Source: Phycisphaerales bacterium | Lineage (GTDB): Bacteria > Planctomycetota > Phycisphaerae > UBA1845 | NCBI GenBank assembly: GCA_030612785.1 | Contig: JAUWNF010000034.1 | Span: forward strand, 1 to 13,294 | Reading direction: 5' to 3' | DNA: 13,294 nt | In this document: in pieces, positions 1 through 6,239 of the stretch | How positions within the stretch are numbered: position 1 is the first letter of the stretch | How the letters are laid out: every line of letters begins with the position of its first letter | Notes under the pieces: model-generated | The model's input: only the letters and a program-made list of their open reading frames with translations | The model's database searches: none | Told to the model about the DNA's origin: nothing | Program-made: the position numbers and the translations under genes

Positions 1-872
1 ACGCCCCAGTTTTCAAAGCCCCAGAAGTGCGTCCCGGTACGCCCGAAACCGGTCTGCACCTCGTCGGCGATGCACAGCCCACCGTATTTGCGAACGATAT
101 CGTACACGATCTTGAAGTACTCCGGCGGCGGATCGACCACCCCGCCCACGCCCTGGATCGGTTCGCTGATGAAGCCGGCGACCTGCCCAGAGGTTTCGTA
201 GCGGATCATCTCTTCGAACCCGGTCGCGCACTTCATGTCGCACGCCGGATACTCCAGCCCCAGTGGGCAGCGGTAGCAATAACCCGGCGTAGCGTGCTTG
301 ACTCCGAATGCGTGGGGCACCGGGTACTTCCAGGTGCCGTGGGCGGTCAGGGCCATGGCTGACGGCGTTCCGCCGTGATAACCGTTGCGCAGCGAGATGA
401 TCTCGAAGTTGCCGGTGTGCAACCGCGCCATGAGCACGGCAATATCGTTGGCCTCTGAACCGGAGTTGGTGAAGTAGGTGCAGGACAAGCCGCTGCCTTC
501 GGGGAAGTGTTCGGCCAGCAGCTTGCCGTATCGGCCGATGTTGGGGTGCAGGTAGATCGTCGTGGTGTGACAGAGCTTGCCCACCTGCGTGCAGATGCGC
601 TCGGTGATCTTGGGATGGCAATGGCCGACGGAGACGGTCACGATGCCGGCGATGGCGTCAAGGTACTGTTTGCCGGTGTCGTCCCAGAGGTACTGCATGT
701 GCCCCTCGACGATGTTGAGCGGTTCCTTGTAATAAGTCAGCAGGGCCGGCGTAAGGTACTCGCGGCGGAGGGCCAACACCTCGTCGCGGGACGGCCCGTC
801 GTACGGAGTGGGGGTATGCGCGCTTTTGGGCAGCGCGGCTGGCCTGCTTGTACCGGCTGAGGTAGACGACAT
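1..872 (-). CDS. Class III PLP-dependent aminotransferase, AGXT2-like (5' part; runs off the window)
   Basis: This is the N-terminal ~290 residues of a pyridoxal-phosphate aminotransferase that normally has about 430-460. Visible family landmarks are YLWDDTGKQYLDAIAGI, VGHCHPKI, the PLP-binding TNSGSEAND, and NGYHGG. The segment ends with ADEVQTGFGRTGTHFWGFE, where the Asp contacts the PLP ring nitrogen; the catalytic Lys lies beyond the window edge. A four-Cys insert, GYCYRCPLGLEYPACDMKC, is known from bacterial relatives of alanine-glyoxylate aminotransferase 2. The ATG at 872-870 is preceded by AGGAGA about 9 bases upstream, which fixes the start. The exact substrates (alanine/glyoxylate, beta-alanine, GABA or ornithine type) cannot be read from this fragment. 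Family call is firm; AGXT2-like is the best subgroup guess. It is divergent from the lipoprotein gene at 1100. Confidence 0.9.
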   Translation of the reverse strand, partial: MSSTSAGTSRPAALPKSAHTPTPYDGPSRDEVLALRREYLTPALLTYYKEPLNIVEGHMQYLWDDTGKQYLDAIAGIVTVSVGHCHPKITERICTQVGKLCHTTTIYLHPNIGRYGKLLAEHFPEGSGLSCTYFTNSGSEANDIAVLMARLHTGNFEIISLRNGYHGGTPSAMALTAHGTWKYPVPHAFGVKHATPGYCYRCPLGLEYPACDMKCATGFEEMIRYETSGQVAGFISEPIQGVGGVVDPPPEYFKIVYDIVRKYGGLCIADEVQTGFGRTGTHFWGFENWG

Positions 873-888
873 GGCATAAGCTCTCCTG

Positions 889-967
889 GTAGCGACCGGC
901 GTTCCCGCCGGCCGTTTGAACACAGACCATCGTTGCTTTCCACGGCCGGCGAGACGCCGGCCGCTAC
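889..967. repeat. REPIN-like inverted repeat pair 1 (GTAGCG...CCGGCG units)
   Basis: Two short units face each other. The left, 889-915, reads GTAGCGACCGGCGTTCCCGC followed by CGGCCGT. The right, 942-967, reads on the minus strand GTAGCGGCCGGCGTCTCGCC followed by GGCCGT. They differ by one substitution, one indel and a small loop change. Each unit is itself a palindrome (GCCGGCG-TCT-CGCCGGC in the right one). About 26 bases separate them. The pair lies between the divergent aminotransferase and lipoprotein genes. The organisation (REP-like palindromes in inverted pairs, intergenic) matches REPINs; that name is an inference. Confidence 0.7.
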
Positions 968-1061
968 ACAACGATCTCCCAAAACACGACATATCACCTT
1001 ATCACGGAACCGGCCCCGACAGCAAGCCTCCTACGCCCCGATCACCCACCGCGTCGAAGCT

Positions 1062-1091
1062 TTGCCAAACCCCGCAGTACAGGCATACAAT
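1062..1091 (+). promoter_or_regulatory. Candidate sigma-70-type promoter for the lipoprotein gene
   Basis: TTGCCA (1062-1067) and TACAAT (1086-1091) are separated by 18 bases, a good match to housekeeping -35/-10 boxes. Only 8 bases separate the -10 from the ATG at 1100, so the predicted transcript would start at or next to the start codon. This fits the absence of a Shine-Dalgarno sequence. Confidence 0.4.
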
Positions 1092-1099
1092 GTCTTGCA

Positions 1100-1825
1100 A
1101 TGCGATTCCGCCGCCATACATCACTCAAAGTCTTGCCGGCACTTGCGGGCGGTGCTCGGGTCATCCTGAGCGGCTGCGGGCGGCACGTCCGCGCCGTGGA
1201 GACGGGCACGCAGCTCGTCTCCAACAAGCATCGCACCGCGACGGTGAACACGCCGCAGTTCGAGATCTCCGCGACCTGGGTTCCGGTTCCGTGGGCGAGC
1301 AAGCACGGACCCATCGCGTTCCTGCTCCAAATCGCCAATCTTGGCGAGAGCGCCGTGCACTTCGACCTCGACGGTGTAACGCTGGAAGATAGCTTCGGCC
1401 GCATTCGCGGGGTGATCCCCCCGGAAAAGCTGTGGCGGGCCTTTTCGGCGTCCGCCACCAAGAGTCCGCGCCGGACCGTCCTGGTTGCCTACCGCCGATA
1501 CGTCCGCCACTCGCGCCACTACCGTCGATACTATCCCCGGCACCGGGTCTATGTCTCGTCCGGGGGTTTCGGTTGGGGTTGGGGCCCTTACGATTACGAT
1601 CCCTATTACGAGCAGCGCGAGACGGCCCGGTTCCTGGCGCAATTGCTCGAATCGCAAACCATCGTCCCCCAGGGCATCGCGACGGGGTTTGTGGTGTTCC
1701 CCTACGATCCTGAGAAGCACGATGAGTTGACGCTGTGGGTAGAGATCGGGCCTCCGATCGGCGCGACGACCACCCAGCCCGGCGAAGCGGCGACGATGGT
1801 TTCGCTGCGCTTCGAAGTTAAGTGA
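1100..1825 (+). CDS. Putative lipoprotein with Tyr/Arg-rich and Gly/Trp-rich linker
   Basis: I do not recognise a named family. The 241-residue product begins with a basic stretch and a short hydrophobic segment ending in VILSGC, a lipobox with Cys26 as the likely lipidated residue, so export and membrane anchoring are likely. Residues about 50-115 look like a beta-rich domain that would suit an extracytoplasmic beta-sandwich (FEISATWVPVPW, IAFLLQIANLGESAVHFDL). Residues 131-170 form a low-complexity linker crowded with Tyr, Arg, His and Gly (YRRYVRHSRHYRRYYPRHR, then GGFGWGWGPYDYDPYY). The C-terminal part (TGFVVFPYDP, LTLWVEIGPP, VSLRFEVK) looks beta-rich again. The ATG at 1100 lacks a ribosome-binding site but sits 8 bases after a TACAAT -10 box. 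The signal peptide is weakly hydrophobic, so lipoprotein status is likely but not certain. Confidence 0.7.
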   Translation: MRFRRHTSLKVLPALAGGARVILSGCGRHVRAVETGTQLVSNKHRTATVNTPQFEISATWVPVPWASKHGPIAFLLQIANLGESAVHFDLDGVTLEDSFGRIRGVIPPEKLWRAFSASATKSPRRTVLVAYRRYVRHSRHYRRYYPRHRVYVSSGGFGWGWGPYDYDPYYEQRETARFLAQLLESQTIVPQGIATGFVVFPYDPEKHDELTLWVEIGPPIGATTTQPGEAATMVSLRFEVK

Positions 1826-1923
1826 CCCGTGTGCCCGGGCGGAAGGAATTGAAGACGGAGAAGGCACGAACCGCAGCGTTATCGGCGCGTATATGCCTTC
1901 TCCCTCGAATCTTCAACAATGGG

Positions 1924-1952
1924 TGGCAATTTGCCGCACAACGTGGTATAGT
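1924..1952 (+). promoter_or_regulatory. Candidate extended -10 promoter with overlapping palindrome for the toxin-antitoxin operon
   Basis: TGGTATAGT (1944-1952) is an extended -10 element 41 bases ahead of the antitoxin ATG. Just upstream lies GGCAA-T-TTGCC (1925-1935), a perfect 5-base inverted repeat around one base, placed where the -35 box would be. Antitoxins with ribbon-helix-helix N-termini usually repress their own operon by binding such palindromes, so this is a reasonable operator candidate. No strong -35 hexamer is present. Confidence 0.4.
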
Positions 1953-1993
1953 AAGGTGGATGAGGAGCTTCCTGACCGCGTAGTGGAGTGAAG

Positions 1994-2278
1994 ATGATGC
2001 CAGTAAGAACACCGCCCAAAGGCAAGCGCAGACTGAGTTTCCGGGTCAACGAGGAGCACAAGCGACTGATCGTACAGGCGGCGAGGGACAGTGGCTTGAC
2101 CATCACTGACTTTGCCATCTCGATTCTGGTGGGGCGGTCTAAGGAAATCATCCATGAAAACACGATAAGGGAGCTGTCCTCCCGCGACACGGAGATCTTC
2201 ATGCGGATGCTTGACCGAAGTGCCAGGCCAAACGCCGCGCTGAAGAAGGCGGTCAGGAGGTACCAGCGCCGTGGGTGA
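1994..2278 (+). CDS. DUF1778 (TacA-like) antitoxin
   Basis: The ~94-residue basic protein has the DUF1778 layout. A ribbon-helix-helix DNA-binding segment (RRLSFRVNEEHKRLIVQAA, then GLTITDFAISILVGRSKEII) is followed by a C-terminal tail (EIFMRMLDRSARPNAALKKA) of the type that wraps the partner toxin and blocks its CoA site. GGAG at 1985-1988 lies 5 bases before the ATG at 1994, which favours that start over the GTG at 1988; the ATG at 1997 is also possible. The coding region overlaps the GNAT gene by 8 bases, the standard arrangement for the TacA/TacT type II toxin-antitoxin pairs. It likely neutralises the toxin and represses the operon. The family and pairing call is strong. Confidence 0.88.
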   Translation: MMPVRTPPKGKRRLSFRVNEEHKRLIVQAARDSGLTITDFAISILVGRSKEIIHENTIRELSSRDTEIFMRMLDRSARPNAALKKAVRRYQRRG

Positions 2279-2822
2279 ATCGCCGCCTTCGCGGGTCCTT
2301 GAACCGATCCGAAAAGACCATAAACGAAAAGCGTTTTCCTGCGGAGTTCCAGCGCTTGATGAATACCTGCAGAAGTATGCCCGACAATATGAAGCCCGGA
2401 ACATCGGCAGAACCTATGTCGTCGTTCCGGTAGGTCAACAGGATGTCTTGGGCTACTACGCGCTTTCCAACGGTTCGATCCAGCCGGCGACTTTGCCGGA
2501 TATGGCACGGAAAAAGTTGCCCAAGGACCTACCGGTTCCCGTAGTGCGTCTGGGGCGGTTGGCGGTCGATACGAGATACGCGGGGATGGGGTTGGGCGGA
2601 TACCTTCTCGCGGATGCGTTACATCGTAGTTGGCGATGTTCCGAGGAAGCGGGCATTCACGCGGTAGAGGTTGAGGCGATCAGCGATCAAGCCACGGCTT
2701 TCTACGAGCACTACGGTTTTGTCGCCCTGCAAGACGATGCCTCGCACCTCTACCTCGCCACGTCAACCATTAGGGAGCTATTCGGGAAGACGCACTCACC
2801 TCGGCGAGGAAATCGGCGATGA
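2271..2822 (+). CDS. GNAT-family acetyltransferase toxin (TacT-like)
   Basis: The product has 183 residues. It carries the GNAT acetyl-CoA pyrophosphate loop in VVRLGRLAVDTRYAGMGLGG (RYAGMG fits R/QxxGxG/A) and the late FYEHYGF motif, whose Tyr is the general acid in TacT-type toxins. The N-terminal FSCGVPALDEYLQKYARQYE is typical of this toxin clade. Known members acetylate the amino group of charged tRNAs and stop translation; which tRNA is targeted cannot be told here. The start is GTG at 2271, with AGGAGG at 2255-2260 ten bases upstream, translationally coupled to the antitoxin. All expected motifs are present, so it should be active. The C-terminal 17 or so residues (from about RELFGKTH) run 53 bases into the convergent hemW-like gene. 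Confidence 0.9.
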   Translation: MGESPPSRVLEPIRKDHKRKAFSCGVPALDEYLQKYARQYEARNIGRTYVVVPVGQQDVLGYYALSNGSIQPATLPDMARKKLPKDLPVPVVRLGRLAVDTRYAGMGLGGYLLADALHRSWRCSEEAGIHAVEVEAISDQATAFYEHYGFVALQDDASHLYLATSTIRELFGKTHSPRRGNRR

Positions 2823-3963
2823 CGGTGTCGGCCATCAGCCGGCCGGCGCGGGTGAGGGCGATGCCGCGTTCGGTGACGGTCAGCCACGCCTTCTCGGTAT
2901 AGCGGGCGATCGACTTGGCAAAGCCGTCGCGCACGTCGATGCCTGTTCGCCTGAGAAACTCGTCGAACACCAGGCCGTCGTTGAGCCGCAGTCGCAGCAT
3001 GGCCGTCTCGCCCGCTAACGCCGCACCGGTGAGCTTCTCGCTCTCGACGACGGCGTGGCCATCCCGCTCAATAGCGTGCACGTATCCTTCGATACTCGAG
3101 ACGTTCTTGTAGCGGACCCCGTCGAGGTAGCCGGCCGCCGAAGGTCCCACGCCGATGTACGGCTGATTCCGCCAGTAGATCAGGTTGTGTAGGCAGCGTT
3201 GCCCGGGTCTGGCGAAGTTACTGATCTCATACTGTTCGTAGCCGGCTGCCTCCAAGTCGTCCATTGCCGCCAAATACATCTCGGCTTCCAGCTCATCGTC
3301 ACAGGGAACGATCAGCCCGCGCTCGCGCCTGGTCGTCAGAGGCGTGCCCGGTTCGTACGTTAAACCGTAGCAAGCGACGTGCTCGACTCCCAGATAGATC
3401 GTCCGCCGCAGGGACTCACGCCAATTCGCCAGCGTCTGCCCGGGAATACCGAATATCAGGTCGAGGTTGATTCGCACGACGCCGTGTTTGCGACAGGTTT
3501 TTACGCCCTTGGGGATGTCGTCCGGCGCGTGAATCCGCTCCAGGGCCTCCAGCTCGCTCCGGTGAAACGACTGCGCGCCCATGGAGATGCGGTCGACACC
3601 AGCCTCTGCCAGCAAATCGAGCTTGGAGTCGTCCACCGTGCCCGGATTGGCTTCAACGGTGAACTCCGCGGGGCGGTTGCGGTCCACGATTATCTTCAGT
3701 GGCTTCATCAACTCGGCTAACTCGGCGGTCGCGAGGACGGTCGGGGTACCGCCGCCAACGAAAACCGTGGTTATCGGGCCGGGATCGTCGGCCAGACGGT
3801 TTGCCAATTCTCGCGCGACCGCCTTTATCAGGGGTAATGTGGGTAGATCAGAGACCGCGACGGAGTAAAAATCGCAGTACCCGCATTTCGTTTGGCAGAA
3901 CGGGATATGCAGATAAAGACCCCGGGGGCCGATTTCGGGCCTCCGGAATGACCCAGATACCAT
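2770..3963 (-). CDS. hemW: Radical SAM protein HemW (heme chaperone; coproporphyrinogen oxidase-like)
   Basis: From the ATG at 3963 the protein has 397 residues, close to the usual ~380. LYLHIPFCQTKCGYCDFYS holds the [4Fe-4S] CxxxCxxC cluster motif (Cys23, 27, 30) followed by Asp-Phe. True HemN oxidases have another Cys after the motif, so HemW is favoured. VFVGGGTPTVL is the SAM-binding GGGTP loop. Next come FTVEANPGT and RISMGAQSF, and the C-terminal HemN_C-like domain (AMLRLRLNDGL). HemW inserts heme into respiratory enzymes rather than decarboxylating coproporphyrinogen. The ATG at 3963 has GAAGG 8 bases upstream; an ATG at 3969 is the alternative. The frame stays open to 4119, but that stretch is Arg-rich and does not look like HemW. 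The TAA end overlaps the toxin gene. Confidence 0.9.
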   Translation of the reverse strand: MVSGSFRRPEIGPRGLYLHIPFCQTKCGYCDFYSVAVSDLPTLPLIKAVARELANRLADDPGPITTVFVGGGTPTVLATAELAELMKPLKIIVDRNRPAEFTVEANPGTVDDSKLDLLAEAGVDRISMGAQSFHRSELEALERIHAPDDIPKGVKTCRKHGVVRINLDLIFGIPGQTLANWRESLRRTIYLGVEHVACYGLTYEPGTPLTTRRERGLIVPCDDELEAEMYLAAMDDLEAAGYEQYEISNFARPGQRCLHNLIYWRNQPYIGVGPSAAGYLDGVRYKNVSSIEGYVHAIERDGHAVVESEKLTGAALAGETAMLRLRLNDGLVFDEFLRRTGIDVRDGFAKSIARYTEKAWLTVTERGIALTRAGRLMADTVIADFLAEVSASSRIAP

Positions 3964-4125
3964 GTTCATAGCCTTCGTCCAGGGCCCGAGCCGACGGCGC
4001 TCGCGGACGATTCGAGGCGCGTTCCCGTACCGGCGGCATATCGGCCGTGCTGCCGCGGCCCGACGCCGTTCCCAGCATAGCCCCAGAGCCGCCGGCAGGC
4101 CATGCCAAGGGGTTCCCAATTTCGT

Positions 4126-4154
4126 TTGAACCTTTGCCCGTCTTGGGTTATGAT
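4126..4154 (+). promoter_or_regulatory. Sigma-70-type promoter for the FHA gene
   Basis: TTGAAC (4126-4131), a 17-base spacer and TATGAT (4149-4154) give the best -35/-10 pair in the window. It lies in the ~305-base divergent gap between hemW (3963) and the FHA gene (4269) and predicts a leader of roughly 105-110 bases. I see no riboswitch or terminator fold in that leader. Confidence 0.5.
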
Positions 4155-4268
4155 TGAACTGGTGGCCGTCAACGCCCCGTGGGAAAGGCTTCCCGAGGCA
4201 GTGGGATGGGGCGCACGTGCCGGTTCAGCCCTTGCTGTTTGGCCGTGGAGGCAGAGCGAAGCGGACCC

Positions 4269-4763
4269 ATGGACGTGCGTTTGGTAATGTTTCGAGAGGA
4301 CGGGACTCGGGTGGACTTCCCCCTGACCAAGCCCGTCACGGTGATCGGTCGCAAGGAGGCGTGTGACATCCGCATCCCGTTGGCCGAGGTCTCGCGCAAG
4401 CACTCGGCGGTGTATGTGGACGACGTTGCCGTCCGGGTGAAGGACCAGGACAGCGCGAACGGCACCTACGTCAACAACCAGCGCGTAGCGGAAGAGAAGT
4501 TGGCGCCGGGTGACCATCTGATCATCGGCCCGGTGGTCTTCACCGTGCAAGTCGACGGCGATCCGAGCGAGATCCGTCAGGTGCGGACGAAGCTGAAACG
4601 CCGCGGCGCCCAGGCGGCCCCAAAGAAGGCCGTCGCGTCGGCTTCGGGTAGCGTGGCTGCCCTCGATGAGTCGCCGGATCCCATCAGCGCCTTGGAAGCC
4701 CTGGCGTCAAGTGCCGAACAGACGGCGATCGATCCCCTCGACGATGACGACCTTCTGGCCTGA
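4269..4763 (+). CDS. FHA-domain protein
   Basis: The 164-residue cytosolic-type protein has an N-terminal forkhead-associated domain at residues about 20-95. The phosphothreonine-binding signature is complete: VIGR (Gly27-Arg28), SRKH (42-45) and DSANGTYVN (Asn64-Gly65). It therefore should bind phosphothreonine peptides and act as an adaptor in Ser/Thr kinase signalling or in a secretion or cell-wall complex; the partner is unknown. Residues ~100-125 are basic and Ala-rich (KLKRRGAQAAPKKA). The C-terminus is acidic, ending DPLDDDDLLA. I chose the ATG at 4269, which starts right at the beta-strand MDVRLVMF. An in-frame ATG at 4179 would add 30 residues unlike the family. GGAGG lies 17 bases upstream, which is rather far. 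A membrane protein gene follows 90 bases later and may be co-transcribed. Confidence 0.85.
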   Translation: MDVRLVMFREDGTRVDFPLTKPVTVIGRKEACDIRIPLAEVSRKHSAVYVDDVAVRVKDQDSANGTYVNNQRVAEEKLAPGDHLIIGPVVFTVQVDGDPSEIRQVRTKLKRRGAQAAPKKAVASASGSVAALDESPDPISALEALASSAEQTAIDPLDDDDLLA

Positions 4764-4853
4764 TCTCGGGTGCCGGACGCACGTTGCGCAGTTTTCCCTT
4801 CGAAGGTTTGCACGCGGTCGCAAGGCTGGGGGCTTTGAAGCTCAGAGGGCGGC

Positions 4854-5390
4854 GTGACGCGATCGACTAGCAGAGAGACAACGGGAGTGAGCGTGGTGAG
4901 TCCGGATCGCGCCGCTAAACACCGCGCGCGAATCCTCACCGGCGCCGTACTGCTCATTCTGGTGGGCGGGATTTATGCTGTAGCGGTCGTGTGGCAGCGC
5001 GACACGAATCACATCACCAAGGCCATGGCGAGGCTGGAACCCTTCCGCCGCACGCTGCAAGCGATGCTGGATGCTGATGGGCGCTTGCCGCTCAGATTGC
5101 CCGAAGTTGGTCCGGATAGGAAAGCGCTGCCCACCACAGGCTTCACCTACTTGTCCACCGACGAAATCCGCACGCTGCGCGCGTGTGCCGGCTCGGTGAT
5201 GGTGGGCTACTCGGCGCGCGTCGCGACGGGATTGAAGGCCGAGGGACGCGCGGTCCTTATCTATGAGCAGGGGCAGTGCAGAGTCAAGTGGGACACGAGC
5301 GCGGAATTCGCCGAGCGTAAGACGAAACAGGAAGCCTGGATAAAGGAACGGCGGCGACAACTGCTGGAACGCGGGCCCAAGTTGCCATAG
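4854..5390 (+). CDS. Hypothetical single-pass membrane protein
   Basis: I do not recognise this family. The 178-residue product has a short basic N-terminus, one transmembrane helix at about residues 28-47 (ILTGAVLLILVGGIYAVAVVW) and a presumably extracytoplasmic domain. That domain contains a helix (ITKAMARLEPFRRTLQAMLD), TTGFTYLSTDEIRTL, VMVGYSARV and a charged C-terminal helix (TKQEAWIKERRRQLLERG). Cys113 and the Cys in GQCRVKW could form a disulphide. The start is uncertain. The GTG at 4854 has AGAGG 5 bases upstream; the GTGs at 4893 and 4896 have GGGAG 5 or 8 bases upstream. It follows the FHA gene on the same strand by 90 bases with no visible terminator, so a shared transcript is plausible. 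Confidence 0.7.
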   Translation: MTRSTSRETTGVSVVSPDRAAKHRARILTGAVLLILVGGIYAVAVVWQRDTNHITKAMARLEPFRRTLQAMLDADGRLPLRLPEVGPDRKALPTTGFTYLSTDEIRTLRACAGSVMVGYSARVATGLKAEGRAVLIYEQGQCRVKWDTSAEFAERKTKQEAWIKERRRQLLERGPKLP

Positions 5391-5510
5391 TTCCGGAGCG
5401 CTCCCCGGCGATTAGACGTGGGTGCGAGTTTTCGGTCGGTAGGTGTGGAGGGTAGTCGGATGCCCCCCGGGCGCGCCGCATTCTACGTCCGGGACAACCC
5501 CGTGCTCGAC

Positions 5511-5583
5511 TGAGGACGGTGGGACTCGAACCCACGACAAACGGCTTAAAAGGCCGCTGCTCTGCCGACTGAGCTACGTCCCC
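5511..5583 (-). tRNA. tRNA-Lys(UUU)
   Basis: Read on the minus strand, the 73-base gene folds as a complete cloverleaf. The acceptor GGGGACG pairs with CGTCCTC (with a G2-U71 wobble), followed by discriminator A. The D arm is GCTC-AGTCGGCAGA-GC. The anticodon stem GCGGC/GCCGT closes the loop CTTTTAA with anticodon TTT. The variable region is TTGTC, and the T arm is GTGGG-TTCGAGT-CCCAC. CCA is not encoded. No integrase or attachment-site duplication is seen beside it. It is divergent from the NYN gene. Confidence 0.96.
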
Positions 5584-5644
5584 AAGAAGAGTTTATCAAG
5601 TATCGTGTTCGCTGCAACGTCGTAGCGCAGCCTCGTGACCCGCG

Positions 5645-6145
5645 GTGTACCTGATTGACGGCAACAATCTGCTCTTCGCTGCTCGCGCTTGCATGCCCGG
5701 GCCTCCCGTTGGGAGACAACAGCTCTGCGAGGTCCTGGGGCGGTGGGCCCGCCGGACCGGGGTGGACCTCACCATAGTTTTCGACGGACCTCACCCGAGG
5801 CCGGGGCTTGAACAGCAGATGCTGGCCGCGAAGATCGGTGTCGTCTTCAGCGTTTCGCGCTCGGCCGACGAAGTTATCGAGGAGATGATCGAGGGGGCGC
5901 CGGTTCCTTCCCAAATCCGGGTCATCACCAGTGATCGGGCGATTCAGTCAGTGGCCCGCGGACGCCGGTGCGTGTGCATCGAATCGGCGGATTTTGCCCG
6001 TGAACTGGGCGCTTCTCCTCGGGACGAAGACGCCACCGCAGTCGAACCACCGCCTCCGCCGGAGAAGCCGGGCCCGCTGCGTCCCGAAGAAACGGAGGAA
6101 TGGCTCCGGCGCTTCGACCTCGACCCCGGCGACCTATGCGGCTGA
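5645..6145 (+). CDS. NYN-domain ribonuclease, YacP/Rae1-like
   Basis: The 166-residue protein begins with YLIDGNNLL, the first catalytic Asp motif of NYN (PIN-like) nucleases. It continues with TIVFDGPHPRPG, VFSVSRSADEVIEEMI and VITSDRAIQSVARGRRCVCI, which complete the acidic active site. The closest known group is YacP; B. subtilis Rae1 is a ribosome-associated mRNA endonuclease of this type. Residues 125-150 are a Pro/Glu-rich linker (EPPPPPEKPGPLRPEE), followed by a short helix (EEWLRRFDLDPGDL). The start is the GTG at 5645: an in-frame TGA at 5636 rules out an earlier one. No Shine-Dalgarno is visible. It is divergent from tRNA-Lys and convergent with the secreted protein gene. The fold call is firm; the RNA substrate is unknown. 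Confidence 0.85.
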   Translation: MYLIDGNNLLFAARACMPGPPVGRQQLCEVLGRWARRTGVDLTIVFDGPHPRPGLEQQMLAAKIGVVFSVSRSADEVIEEMIEGAPVPSQIRVITSDRAIQSVARGRRCVCIESADFARELGASPRDEDATAVEPPPPPEKPGPLRPEETEEWLRRFDLDPGDLCG

Positions 6146-6160
6146 CAACCTAAACACTCA

Positions 6161-6215
6161 GCAGCGGCCTGCGTCCCCGCAGGCCGACGGCCGGCGAGAA
6201 GACGTCGGCCGCTGC
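6161..6215. repeat. REPIN-like inverted repeat pair 2 (GCAGCGGCC units)
   Basis: The left unit, 6161-6185, reads GCAGCGGCCTGCGTCCCCGC then AGGCC. The right unit, 6189-6215, reads on the minus strand GCAGCGGCCGACGTCTTCTC then GCCGGCC. Only three bases separate them, so transcripts from either strand could fold into one long hairpin. The right unit is clearly related to the right unit of the pair at 942-967. The element fills the gap between two convergent genes and may serve as a bidirectional transcription stop or mRNA 3'-end stabiliser. Confidence 0.7.
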
Positions 6216-6239
6216 CAAAGCCTGCAATCGGGAATCGCA

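Noticed and set aside
1121..1867. Long minus-strand open frame (248 codons) opposite the lipoprotein gene
   Set aside because: It is Arg/Pro-rich with no recognisable motifs. The opposite frame has a lipobox, a promoter and a sensible composition, so this is a high-GC shadow.
3964..4119. N-terminal extension of hemW to an ATG at 4119
   Set aside because: The extra 52 residues are Arg/Ala-rich and unlike HemW; the ATG at 3963 has a well-spaced GAAGG and gives the family's usual length.
4179..4268. Upstream start for the FHA protein
   Set aside because: The added residues look random, and the FHA fold begins at the ATG at 4269.
5511..5583. tRNA-Lys as an integration site
   Set aside because: No integrase, no repeat of the tRNA 3' end and no foreign-looking block beside it.
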